Shown here: piece after piece, positions 5,195 through 11,447 of the stretch
Layout: each line of letters begins with the position of its first letter
How positions within the stretch are numbered: the stretch's first letter is position 1
NCBI GenBank assembly: GCA_902489515.1
Contig: CABUAL010000021.1
Coordinates: forward strand, 1 to 13,032
Direction of reading: 5' to 3'
Length of the DNA: 13,032 bases
DNA from: an uncultured Collinsella sp.
GTDB taxonomy: Bacteria; Actinomycetota; Coriobacteriia; Coriobacteriales; Coriobacteriaceae
Made by a program: the position numbers and the translations under genes
The notes under the pieces: model-generated
Seen by the model: only the letters and a program-made list of their open reading frames with translations
What the model was told of the DNA's origin: nothing
The model's database searches: none

Positions 5195-8100
5195 ATGTCC
5201 ACCACCTCAACCGACCCGCGCGCCGCTGCCGCCGCGCTGCTGGTGCCCGGCACCACCTGTCACGGCTTTGCCGTCGAGCGCTGCGAGACCGTGCCCGAGC
5301 TCGACTCGGACGCCTACGTGCTGCGCCACACCGCCTCGGGCGCTCGCCTGCTGTACCTGGCGTGCGACGACGAAAACAAGGCTTTTGCCATTGGCTTTAA
5401 GACGCCGCCGGCCGATTCCACCGGCGTGTTCCATATCCTCGAGCACTCGGTGCTGTGCGGATCGGCCAAGTTTCCCGTCAAGGAGCCGTTTGTCGACCTG
5501 ATCAAGAGCTCCATGCAGACGTTCCTCAACGCCATGACCTACCCCGACAAGACCATCTACCCCGTTGCCACCACCAACGAGCAGGATCTGTACAACCTGA
5601 TGGACGTGTACCTGGACGCGGTGTTCAACCCGGCCATCTATACCAAGCCCACCATTTTTGAGCAGGAGGGCTGGCACTACGAGCTGGACCTACCGGAAGG
5701 CGTCGAGGGCGACGGCAGCGCCGCCAGCCTGCGCGAGGGCACGCTGCGCTATAACGGCGTGGTGTTCAACGAGATGAAGGGTGCGCTGTCCGATCCCATG
5801 AGCGTGTTGGACGACGCCGTCAACGCCGCGCTCTATCCCGACACCGCCTATGCGCACGAAAGCGGTGGCGACCCGCGCGCGATTCCCGCGCTCACCTACG
5901 AGCAGTTCCTGGACACGCACGCGCGCCACTACAATCCTTCCAACTCCTACATCACGCTCTATGGCGACCTGGACGTGGACCGCGCCCTGGCCTTTTTGGA
6001 CGAGCGCTATCTGTCGCAGCCGAGTGCCGCGAGCCGCCGCATGGACGCTGCCGTCGCCGCCGGCGAGGACCCGTCCACGCTGGCGCCCAATCCGCTGGGC
6101 GTGCAGGCGCCCGTGACCTGCGAGTACAAGCGCATCGAGATGGCTACCACGCCCGAGAACGCCCTGGTGGGCCTGGGCCTTGTGCTGGGCAGCGCGCTCG
6201 ACCGCAAGCGCACGATCGCAGCGGATATCCTGTTCGAGGCGCTGCTGGGCTCCAACGAAGCGCCGGTTAAGAAGGCCATTCTGTCCGCCGGCCTGGGCGG
6301 CAACGTGGCGAGCTACACCGCGGCCGAGAGCCTGCAGCCCTACGAGCTCATCATGCTGCAAAACGCGCAGCCCGGCGTGGCGCGCGAGCTGCGCCGCGTG
6401 TTCCAGGACGCCTGCCGCGACCTATGCGAGCATGGCGTTCCGCGCGAGCGCCTGGAGGCCATCATCAGCAGCAACGAATACGACCTGCGCCAGCGCGACT
6501 ACGGTATCGCCGACGGCGTGGCCATTGCGTGCGACGCGCTGAGCACCTGGCTCTACGATGACGACGCCGCGACGCTGGCGCTCAAGTACGGCCCGGTGTA
6601 CGAGGAGCTGCGTGGCGAGCTGGACGGCAGCTATTTTGAGGACCTGCTGCGCGAACTGGTGCTGGACAACGACCATATGGCACTGGTCGAGCTGGTGCCG
6701 GTGGACGCCACCGAGGGTTCGGAGGGTGCCGAGGCCGCCGAGCTGGCTGCCGAGCGGGACGCCATGACCGATGCCGAGCTGGCCGACGTGGTCGAGCGCA
6801 CGGCCGCGCTGCGTGCCGCGCAGGAGGCGGAAGACACGCCCGAGGCCATGGCCGCGCTGCCGCGCCTGCGCGTGTCCGACATTGGCGAGGCGCGCCCCGA
6901 GCCGCCGCTGATCGTGGACACGACCGCACCCATCCCCTGCCTGCGCCACGGCATCCCCACCAACCGTCTGGCCTACGCCATGCAGTATTTCGACCTGAGC
7001 CGCGTCGCGTTTGAGGACCTGCCCTATGTGACGCTGCTCTGCCGCCTGCTTAAGCAGCTGCCCACGCGCGAGCACTCGGCCGAGGAACTCGACAACCTGC
7101 TTGCCGGCAAGCTAGGCTTTTTGAGCTTTACGACCGAGGTCATGACCCAGCCCGACGTGGACGGCGTGCGCCCCTACCTGCTGGTGAGCGCCGGCGCTCT
7201 GTCCGAGAAGATCGATGCGCTGGCGAGTCTGCCGCGCGAGGTATGGTCGAGCACGCTTTTGGCAGACGCCGACGCCGACCGCATGCGCGACGTGCTCACG
7301 CAGATTCGCATTGGGCTTGAGCAGGGCTTTATCAACAACGGCCACTCGGCGGCGCTCGGTCGCGCGATGAGCTACAGCTCGCCTTCGGCCGTGGTGCGCG
7401 AGCAGCTTTCGGGCGTTGATTTCTATCTGTTCCTGCGCGATCTGCTCGACCACTTTGACGAGCGCTTGGACGGCCTGCGCGCCAAGCTTACCGAGCTGGC
7501 GGGCCGCATCTTTGTGGCCGATGGCTGCATGGCGAGCTTTACCGGCAGCGACGAGGACTTTGACGCGTACTGGGATGCCGCGGGCGACCTGGAGCTTGAC
7601 GCGGGTGACGGCGCCGATGCCGGCCGCAACGCGCTCGTGGTGCCGGAGCCGCGCGACCGTCACGAGGCTTTCGTCATCCCCAGCGACATCTGCTTTGCTG
7701 CGCGCGCGTGCGACCCGCGTCGCCTGGGCATCGACGTGACGGGCGCCTGGGCCGTGGCTGCCAACGCGCTCTCCTACGACTACCTGTGGAACGAGATCCG
7801 CGTGAAGGGCGGTGCGTACGGATGCGGATTCCGCGCGGCCGGCGAGCGCCAGACGGCGTTCTACACCTACCGCGACCCGGCAATCGACCCCTCGATTGAG
7901 CGCGTGGCGCGCGCGGGCGCATGGCTCGGCAGCTTTGAGCCTGACGAGGCCGCCTTTGAGGGCTTTATCGTGAGCTGTGTGAGCGGTATGGACGCGCCAG
8001 TGAAGCCGTACGCGCTCACCAAGCGCCGCAACACGACCTACCTGGCCGGGCTCGATCCGCACGCACGCGAGGAGCGCCGCGCCCAGATGCTCGCCGCCAC

Positions 8101-8233
8101 GCCCGGTGAGCTTCGCTCGCTCGGCGCCGATGTGACGCGCATCGCAGCCGCGTCGCCCACCTGCGTCTTTGGCGGCCGAGACGTCATCGCCAAGAGCAAC
8201 GCCGGCTTTAACGTCATCGACCTGATGGGCTAA
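5195..8233 (+). CDS. M16C zinc metallopeptidase, presequence protease (PreP)-like
   Basis: A 1012-aa pitrilysin-clan protease related to mitochondrial/chloroplast PreP and bacterial M16C enzymes, which degrade unstructured peptides in a closed chamber. The inverted zinc motif H80-I-L-E83-H84 (in VFHILEHSVLCGS) is intact, and the third ligand is probably Glu193 in VVFNEMKGA. The family blocks KEPFVDLIKSSMQTFLNAMT, YPDKTIYPVATT, and the C-terminal Arg869/Tyr875 of RVKGGAYGCG are present. The middle (about 470-620) corresponds to the M16C-associated hinge and is rich in Ala and Glu. No signal peptide is seen, so it is probably cytosolic. The frame stays open 58 codons upstream, but AAAGGAG 7 nt before ATG 5195 decides the start. 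It is monocistronic, with a strong terminator after it. Confidence 0.93.
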   Translation: MSTTSTDPRAAAAALLVPGTTCHGFAVERCETVPELDSDAYVLRHTASGARLLYLACDDENKAFAIGFKTPPADSTGVFHILEHSVLCGSAKFPVKEPFVDLIKSSMQTFLNAMTYPDKTIYPVATTNEQDLYNLMDVYLDAVFNPAIYTKPTIFEQEGWHYELDLPEGVEGDGSAASLREGTLRYNGVVFNEMKGALSDPMSVLDDAVNAALYPDTAYAHESGGDPRAIPALTYEQFLDTHARHYNPSNSYITLYGDLDVDRALAFLDERYLSQPSAASRRMDAAVAAGEDPSTLAPNPLGVQAPVTCEYKRIEMATTPENALVGLGLVLGSALDRKRTIAADILFEALLGSNEAPVKKAILSAGLGGNVASYTAAESLQPYELIMLQNAQPGVARELRRVFQDACRDLCEHGVPRERLEAIISSNEYDLRQRDYGIADGVAIACDALSTWLYDDDAATLALKYGPVYEELRGELDGSYFEDLLRELVLDNDHMALVELVPVDATEGSEGAEAAELAAERDAMTDAELADVVERTAALRAAQEAEDTPEAMAALPRLRVSDIGEARPEPPLIVDTTAPIPCLRHGIPTNRLAYAMQYFDLSRVAFEDLPYVTLLCRLLKQLPTREHSAEELDNLLAGKLGFLSFTTEVMTQPDVDGVRPYLLVSAGALSEKIDALASLPREVWSSTLLADADADRMRDVLTQIRIGLEQGFINNGHSAALGRAMSYSSPSAVVREQLSGVDFYLFLRDLLDHFDERLDGLRAKLTELAGRIFVADGCMASFTGSDEDFDAYWDAAGDLELDAGDGADAGRNALVVPEPRDRHEAFVIPSDICFAARACDPRRLGIDVTGAWAVAANALSYDYLWNEIRVKGGAYGCGFRAAGERQTAFYTYRDPAIDPSIERVARAGAWLGSFEPDEAAFEGFIVSCVSGMDAPVKPYALTKRRNTTYLAGLDPHAREERRAQMLAATPGELRSLGADVTRIAAASPTCVFGGRDVIAKSNAGFNVIDLMG

Positions 8234-8238
8234 CGCAC

Positions 8239-8284
8239 AAAGGTAGATTTTTGGGACATGCCTAAAAATCTACCTTTTCTTTTC
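8239..8284 (+). terminator. Intrinsic terminator after the M16C gene; hairpin repeat copy 1
   Basis: AAAGGTAGATTTTT (8239-8252) pairs perfectly with AAAAATCTACCTTT (8264-8277) over an 11-nt loop GGGACATGCCT, followed by TTTTCTTTT-like sequence. It starts 5 bp after the stop codon. The core, loop included, recurs in reverse complement at 12478-12508, so it is also a repeat element. Confidence 0.85.
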
Positions 8285-8291
8285 CGCCGCT

Positions 8292-8317
8292 TGGGCGGGG
8301 CAGCTCAGCCCGTCCCA
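8292..8317. repeat. Imperfect GC-rich hairpin
   Basis: TGGGCGGG and CCCGTCCCA can pair with one bulge around a short loop. It is the second of four consecutive hairpins between the M16C gene and hicA. No function is apparent. Confidence 0.35.
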
Positions 8318-8322
8318 CCAGT

Positions 8323-8385
8323 TTTGTCTCGATCTGTAACATCTAGGCCCATTTATGTCGAGTTACTGTTACAGATCGAGACAAA
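8323..8385. repeat. 18-bp perfect inverted repeat element
   Basis: TTTGTCTCGATCTGTAAC (8323-8340) and GTTACAGATCGAGACAAA (8368-8385) are perfect inverted repeats around a 27-nt spacer. The arms do not end in a T-run on the plus strand. It looks like a non-autonomous palindromic repeat unit rather than a terminator; a second copy is not seen in this window. Confidence 0.65.
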
Positions 8386-8421
8386 CCGCCGCAGACATCC
8401 GCCCTTCAGCAAAAACCACCG

Positions 8422-8442
8422 CAAAGGGGACAGGTGTCTTTG
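8422..8442. repeat. Nested palindrome CAAAG-GACA/TGTC-CTTTG
   Basis: CAAAG...CTTTG flank GACAGGTGTC, giving a nested imperfect palindrome of 21 bp just before the hicAB promoter. Its role is unknown; it may be part of the same repeat-rich intergenic block. Confidence 0.35.
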
Positions 8443-8450
8443 TGTTGATT

Positions 8451-8464
8451 CGAACACTTGTTCA
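8451..8464. promoter_or_regulatory. LexA (SOS) box 1 upstream of hicAB
   Basis: CGAACACTTGTTCA contains GAAC-N4-GTTC, the core of Gram-positive and actinobacterial SOS boxes (for example TCGAAC-N4-GTTCGA in mycobacteria, CGAAC-N4-GTTCG in Bacillus). A T at 8450 extends the left half to TCGAAC. The site overlaps the predicted -35 box, as expected for LexA repression. Confidence 0.65.
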
Positions 8465-8485
8465 TACGTACACATGTTCTATAGT
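8458..8485 (+). promoter_or_regulatory. hicAB promoter
   Basis: TTGTTC (8458-8463), a 16-bp spacer and TATAGT (8480-8485) form a plausible sigma-A promoter, about 60 bp before hicA. Both elements touch LexA-box-like sites. Confidence 0.5.
8468..8479. promoter_or_regulatory. LexA box 2 (one mismatch) upstream of hicAB
   Basis: GTACACATGTTC matches GAAC-N4-GTTC with one change (GTAC). Its centre is 16 bp from that of box 1 and it abuts the -10 box. Paired boxes are common at SOS promoters. Confidence 0.4.
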
Positions 8486-8510
8486 AGGGATGCTTGCATC
8501 GGACTTAAAT

Positions 8511-8531
8511 TGCAACTAGGATGTAGTTGCA
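8511..8531. promoter_or_regulatory. Palindromic operator candidate for HicB
   Basis: TGCAACTA (8511-8518) and TAGTTGCA (8524-8531) are perfect inverted 8-mers around GGATG, placed between the predicted transcription start and the hicA ribosome-binding site. HicB antitoxins with ribbon-helix-helix domains commonly bind such palindromes to autoregulate. Confidence 0.5.
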
Positions 8532-8545
8532 GAATGTGAGGTGGG

Positions 8546-8809
8546 ATGACGCGGACCGACAAACTCATCGCCCAACTGTTTAGCTGCCCTTCGACGTATC
8601 GGTATACCGATTTCTTAAAAGTCATGGCTTCATATGGCTTTGAAATGGACAACAAAGGCAAGACGTCCGGATCGCGCATTCGCTTCTACAGGCCATCGGA
8701 CGGCAGGATGTTCGTAATGCACGCGCCACATCCATCTGACGAATTGACAGCGGGGACCATTCGAAACATCGTTCGATTTCTGCAAGATGTCGGAGGTAGT
8801 CATGAGTAA
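8546..8809 (+). CDS. hicA: HicA-type mRNA interferase toxin
   Basis: HicA toxins cleave mRNA through a small double-stranded-RNA-binding fold and a catalytic His. The 87-aa protein has the family layout: helix 1 (about 18-31), the G42-S43-R44 strand entry with IRF after it, then MHAPHP (58-63) and a final helix (70-82). GSR instead of the GSH seen in short HicA proteins is common in the subtype with H-x-PHP, so the active His is probably His59 or His62 (inference from pattern). GAGG 4 nt before the ATG is close but usable. The gene overlaps hicB by 8 bp, toxin first, the usual hicAB order. Upstream lie SOS-box-like sites and a palindrome. Confidence 0.85.
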   Translation: MTRTDKLIAQLFSCPSTYRYTDFLKVMASYGFEMDNKGKTSGSRIRFYRPSDGRMFVMHAPHPSDELTAGTIRNIVRFLQDVGGSHE

Positions 8810-9131
8810 CGTTTTGGCATACAAGGGTTATTTCGCCCCAGTCGAGTTCGATGCCGAACAGCATGTGCTAACAGGTATGGTCACCGGCATTAGGGACGCA
8901 ATCGTATTTGAAGGCTCTACGGTTAAAGAAGTGGAGCAATGCTTCCACGACGCCGTCGACGATTACCTTGAGTTTTGCGCCGAGAAGGGCAAGGAACCTG
9001 AGCGGGCTTTTAAGGGCTCGTTCAACGTAAGAACGGGCTCTGAGCTCCACAAGCAAGCAGCGCTGGCAGCGGCAAAGAAGGGTGAGTCACTCAATAAGTT
9101 TGTGTCTGAAGCAATCGCTGCGGCGTTATAG
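8802..9131 (+). CDS. hicB: HicB-type antitoxin
   Basis: The 109-aa partner of HicA neutralises the toxin and should repress the operon. Residues 8-75 form the partially degraded RNase H-like HicB fold, with the characteristic FEGSTVKEVEQCFHDAVDDY and LEFCAEKGKEP segments and FNVR at 74-77. The C-terminus (80-109, ELHKQAALAAAKKGESLNKF then VSEAIAAAL) is an Arc-type ribbon-helix-helix region for DNA binding. GGAGG 5 nt before ATG 8802 decides this start; an ATG at 8787 has no good site. Translation is coupled to hicA through the 8-bp overlap. No clear terminator follows. Confidence 0.9.
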   Translation: MSNVLAYKGYFAPVEFDAEQHVLTGMVTGIRDAIVFEGSTVKEVEQCFHDAVDDYLEFCAEKGKEPERAFKGSFNVRTGSELHKQAALAAAKKGESLNKFVSEAIAAAL

Positions 9132-9222
9132 CATTAACGCATAGGCCCAAACAACCACAAAGGGCGCAGTTCACAGGCATATTTGCGGTGGCTTTACTGC
9201 CCATATCGCGTTTGCCCAGATA

Positions 9223-9261
9223 AAACCTGCCAAAATAAACCTGTCGCTTTTTGGTAGGTTT
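9223..9261 (+). repeat. Leader hairpin with duplicated arm before the folate gene
   Basis: AAACCTGCCAAA (9223-9234) pairs fully with TTTGGTAGGTTT (9250-9261), one pair being G-U. The loop contains a second AAACCTG (9237-9243) that could compete for AGGTTT. The right arm ends 6 nt before the AGAAGG ribosome-binding site. It may be a leader control structure; no T-run follows. Confidence 0.4.
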
Positions 9262-9277
9262 GGGAGAGAAGGTTGAG

Positions 9278-9874
9278 ATGGATAAGGCTGAGTTGCGACG
9301 GGCGGTGATTGCTCGGCGCGATGCTATTGATTTGGATGTCCGGGCAGCGAAGTCTGCTGTTGTATGCGCGCGGCTTGTTGAGCTGATGGAGTCCAGCGGC
9401 ACTGCGGGCCAACGCACCGTTGCCGTCTATGCCGCGATGGGTTCCGAAGTCGACCCCGCCGCGTTTGCCGCCGCGGCCGCCGCGCGTGGCTGGCGCGTAG
9501 CCTATCCGTGCATGCTCTCGGCAAGCGACGCCGCCGCATGCGGCCAGCGCATGTGCATGCGGGCAGTCTCTGCCGGCGATGCGTCCGAGGCCCCGTTTAT
9601 CGCCCACCCTACGCGGGCCTTCGCAGCCACGGACGTCGACAGCGACCACTTCCCCATCGTGCCCGCCGCCGAGCTCGACATGGTTGTCGTGCCGCTCGTG
9701 GCTTTCGACCGCACCGGCGCGCGCCTGGGCTACGGCGGCGGCTGTTACGACCGCTACCTGCCCACGCTTTCGGCAACATGCCAGGTCGTCGGCATCGCCT
9801 TTGACGAGCAACGCGTCGACCACGTTCCCACCGATGCGCACGACCTGCCGCTGTCCCACATCGTCAGCGCCTAG
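9278..9874 (+). CDS. 5-formyltetrahydrofolate cyclo-ligase
   Basis: This enzyme (EC 6.3.3.2, MTHFS/YgfA family) uses ATP to turn 5-formyltetrahydrofolate into 5,10-methenyltetrahydrofolate in the cytosol. The 198-aa protein has the family signature GYGGGCYDRYL at 151-161 (usual form GxGGGYYDRxL, here Cys for the first Tyr), the basic N-terminal KAELRRAVIARRDAI and the AMGSEVDP block (53-60) with its substrate-contacting Glu57. Length is normal (about 180-200). AGAAGG 5 nt before ATG 9278 supports this start; the frame is open slightly further upstream through the hairpin. It has about 147 bp before it and is followed by palindromic repeat copy 1. Confidence 0.93.
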   Translation: MDKAELRRAVIARRDAIDLDVRAAKSAVVCARLVELMESSGTAGQRTVAVYAAMGSEVDPAAFAAAAAARGWRVAYPCMLSASDAAACGQRMCMRAVSAGDASEAPFIAHPTRAFAATDVDSDHFPIVPAAELDMVVVPLVAFDRTGARLGYGGGCYDRYLPTLSATCQVVGIAFDEQRVDHVPTDAHDLPLSHIVSA

Positions 9875-9898
9875 CCGCCGCTGTATCGCACCCGCAAG

Positions 9899-10017
9899 AT
9901 GAGCGTGGAAAATCTCCCACTTTGAGCCCCCTTACGAGCTAAAAACGGGAGATTATCCACGCTCATTCAACAAGCATCCGAAAATCCACGCTCGTCCGTC
10001 CGATTTTCCACGCTTGT
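9899..10017. repeat. Palindromic repeat element, copy 1
   Basis: GAGCGTGGAAAATCTCCC (9901-9918) and GGGAGATTATCCACGCTC (9947-9964) form an 18-bp stem with one mismatch (20 bp with flanking AT) around a 28-nt loop. A tail follows with further CCACGCTC-like units at 9986 and 10008. The same plan, spacing and much of the sequence recur at 11302-11417 in direct orientation. It lies between the convergent ends of the folate gene and the nuclease-like gene. Confidence 0.85.
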
Positions 10018-10041
10018 GCAGCCAAACGCTCTGCAACTGCC

Positions 10042-11004
10042 TCAGCACGCACGCGGCACGCCGGCGACCTTGAGCTTGCGATCGAACTTTGTCGGATCCC
10101 TTAGATCATCCCAGCACAAGCGCACGATCTTGCAGTTATCAAGCAGCGAAAGCCTCGACTCGCGCTGGCGCTCATCGAACTGCGTCTTCGCGAGCTTGCC
10201 CTCCTCCGCCGCCTTCTCGCTTTTAACAAATCCGTCGAACTCCCCGATAATCAGCCGGTCGCCCACGCGCCACAAGTAGTCGACGCGATACGGTCGTCCC
10301 GGCTCAACCGGGTCGAACAGCTCAACTTGCAACTCCGGCGTCTGCCAGCCGCGCTCGATCATCAGGGCACGCGCCTTGGACTCGCCGCCGCTTTCCAACA
10401 GCCCATCGGCACATCGTGCAACCCTGCGCGCCGTCACAACACCGCGACGATTCAGGCCAAGCTTGTCGACAGTCTCAACGAGATGCTCCTTCGACAAAAG
10501 TTGCTCATGGAGCGCCGAATCCGCAATGATCAGTCCCTCGACAAACGATGCATCGACCAAGCAATCCGTAATCGTTTGATCGATATCGGTTACGGCGATA
10601 TCCATCTGGGTGGCCCGTGTTTGACGAGCATAGCGATGACGAATGACCTGAGAGCCCGGCGTCGTCGATTGGGCTGGCATCGCGGCGATATGGATGTGCG
10701 TCAAATTGGCATGCGAAACCGAAAGGCCATAGATAACAGCCGCCGTATAGGAGCAAAATGTCCAGTCGGGGTGCTTTTGCGCAAGCGCCCGCACCCGATG
10801 CAGATAACGCTGCCGAAACTTGAGCTCGGACCAGTATTCCGGACGCGCATACAGCCCCGGCATGACCGCTTCGAGACTTCCCGCCTCCGCCCGCCGCTCA
10901 ATCTGCTTTGCCTCCGCCGCCGTGCGCGCGTACACGCAGCTCATCTGCTGTTCGCATGCTTTAATGTGGCTTGCAAGCCTTTGATTCGCCGTCATGTTTC
11001 CCAT
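10042..11004 (-). CDS. Orphan protein with AbiEi-like N-terminus and DUF559/Vsr-like nuclease C-terminus
   Basis: The 320-aa protein has two parts. Residues about 25-110 (ARTAAEAKQIERRAEAG, a VMPGLYAR segment, then FCSYTAAVIYGL) resemble the winged-helix and following region of AbiEi-type antitoxins of type IV toxin-antitoxin systems. Residues about 205-305 fit a PD-(D/E)XK very-short-patch-repair/DUF559 fold: Glu209, Asp242 in YRVDYLW, Glu255 and Asp257 in IIGEFDG, then CKIVRLCWDDL. No AbiEii toxin gene is adjacent. GGGAGG 4 nt before ATG 11004 decides the start; an in-frame ATG at 11067 has no site. Such proteins are widespread in actinobacteria with unproven function. Repeat elements flank it on both sides. 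Domain calls are by eye. Confidence 0.7.
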   Translation of the reverse strand: MGNMTANQRLASHIKACEQQMSCVYARTAAEAKQIERRAEAGSLEAVMPGLYARPEYWSELKFRQRYLHRVRALAQKHPDWTFCSYTAAVIYGLSVSHANLTHIHIAAMPAQSTTPGSQVIRHRYARQTRATQMDIAVTDIDQTITDCLVDASFVEGLIIADSALHEQLLSKEHLVETVDKLGLNRRGVVTARRVARCADGLLESGGESKARALMIERGWQTPELQVELFDPVEPGRPYRVDYLWRVGDRLIIGEFDGFVKSEKAAEEGKLAKTQFDERQRESRLSLLDNCKIVRLCWDDLRDPTKFDRKLKVAGVPRAC

Positions 11005-11059
11005 GTCGCCTCCCAAATCTTGGAACGGCGCAAACGTACCAGACGGTTTCATGCGAAGT

Positions 11060-11091
11060 CTGACCAAATACCGTCCAGGCGCTGACCAAAT
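11060..11091 (-). promoter_or_regulatory. Tandem 10-bp repeats upstream of the nuclease-like gene
   Basis: CTGACCAAAT occurs at 11060-11069 and 11082-11091, two turns (22 bp) apart, and GACGGTTT occurs at 11042 and 11096. They lie 56-90 bp before the ATG and could be regulator sites, perhaps for the winged-helix part of the protein itself (inference). No clear -35/-10 pair was recognised. Confidence 0.35.
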
Positions 11092-11301
11092 GCTTGACGG
11101 TTTTGGACGTTTTAGGCTGATAGCTTATATCTGCAGGCAGGGCGGTTGTCGAGGGGTCCCTGTCTCCACATTTTGAGGCCTTGGTCCATCGGATTATCAG
11201 AAAGAAAAACCCGTCGAGATTCAAGACTACGCCAAATGCGACTTTGCCTCTGCACGCACCGTCGCTTAGCCGAGCCATCGGCATCTACATGCCTAAAAAA
11301 T
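11092..11301. other. Intergenic stretch with no recognised gene
   Basis: Between the nuclease-like gene and repeat copy 2 no credible coding region is seen. Short open frames exist on the minus strand but lack ribosome-binding sites and extend through the repeat. The stretch may hold promoter DNA or remnant sequence. Confidence 0.4.
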
Positions 11302-11417
11302 GAGCGTGGATAATCTCCCGTTTTGAGCCTAGTTTCAAGCCAAAAGTGGGAGATTATCCACGCTCGATTTGTAAATGTCCGAAAATCCACGCTCGTCCGT
11401 CCGGATATCCACGCTCG
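11302..11417. repeat. Palindromic repeat element, copy 2
   Basis: GAGCGTGGATAATCTCCC (11302-11319) and GGGAGATTATCCACGCTC (11348-11365) form a perfect 18-bp stem with a 28-nt loop, the same loop length as copy 1. CCACGCTC units follow at 11387 and 11409, with the same 29- and 22-bp spacing as copy 1. The tail shares TCCGAAAATCCACGCTCGTC and the next CGTCCG with copy 1. It ends about 30 bp from the metA stop codon. Confidence 0.85.
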
Positions 11418-11447
11418 TCACGCCGCCGGCACAGCAACAGCCGTAGC

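Noticed and set aside
5690..7075. Long minus-strand open frames opposite the M16C gene
   Set aside because: High GC leaves stop-poor antisense frames; compositions are His/Arg/Val-rich with no family resemblance.
10327..11085. 252-codon plus-strand open frame opposite the nuclease-like gene
   Set aside because: It is antisense, Arg-rich, without a ribosome-binding site, and the minus-strand frame has recognisable motifs.
11112..11390. 92-codon minus-strand open frame between the nuclease-like gene and metA
   Set aside because: It runs through repeat copy 2 and has no ribosome-binding site or recognised domain, so it was not called as a gene.
9899..11417. A two-repeat CRISPR-like array
   Set aside because: The repeats are over 1 kb apart, around a gene, and are hairpin elements of about 117 bp rather than short spaced repeats.
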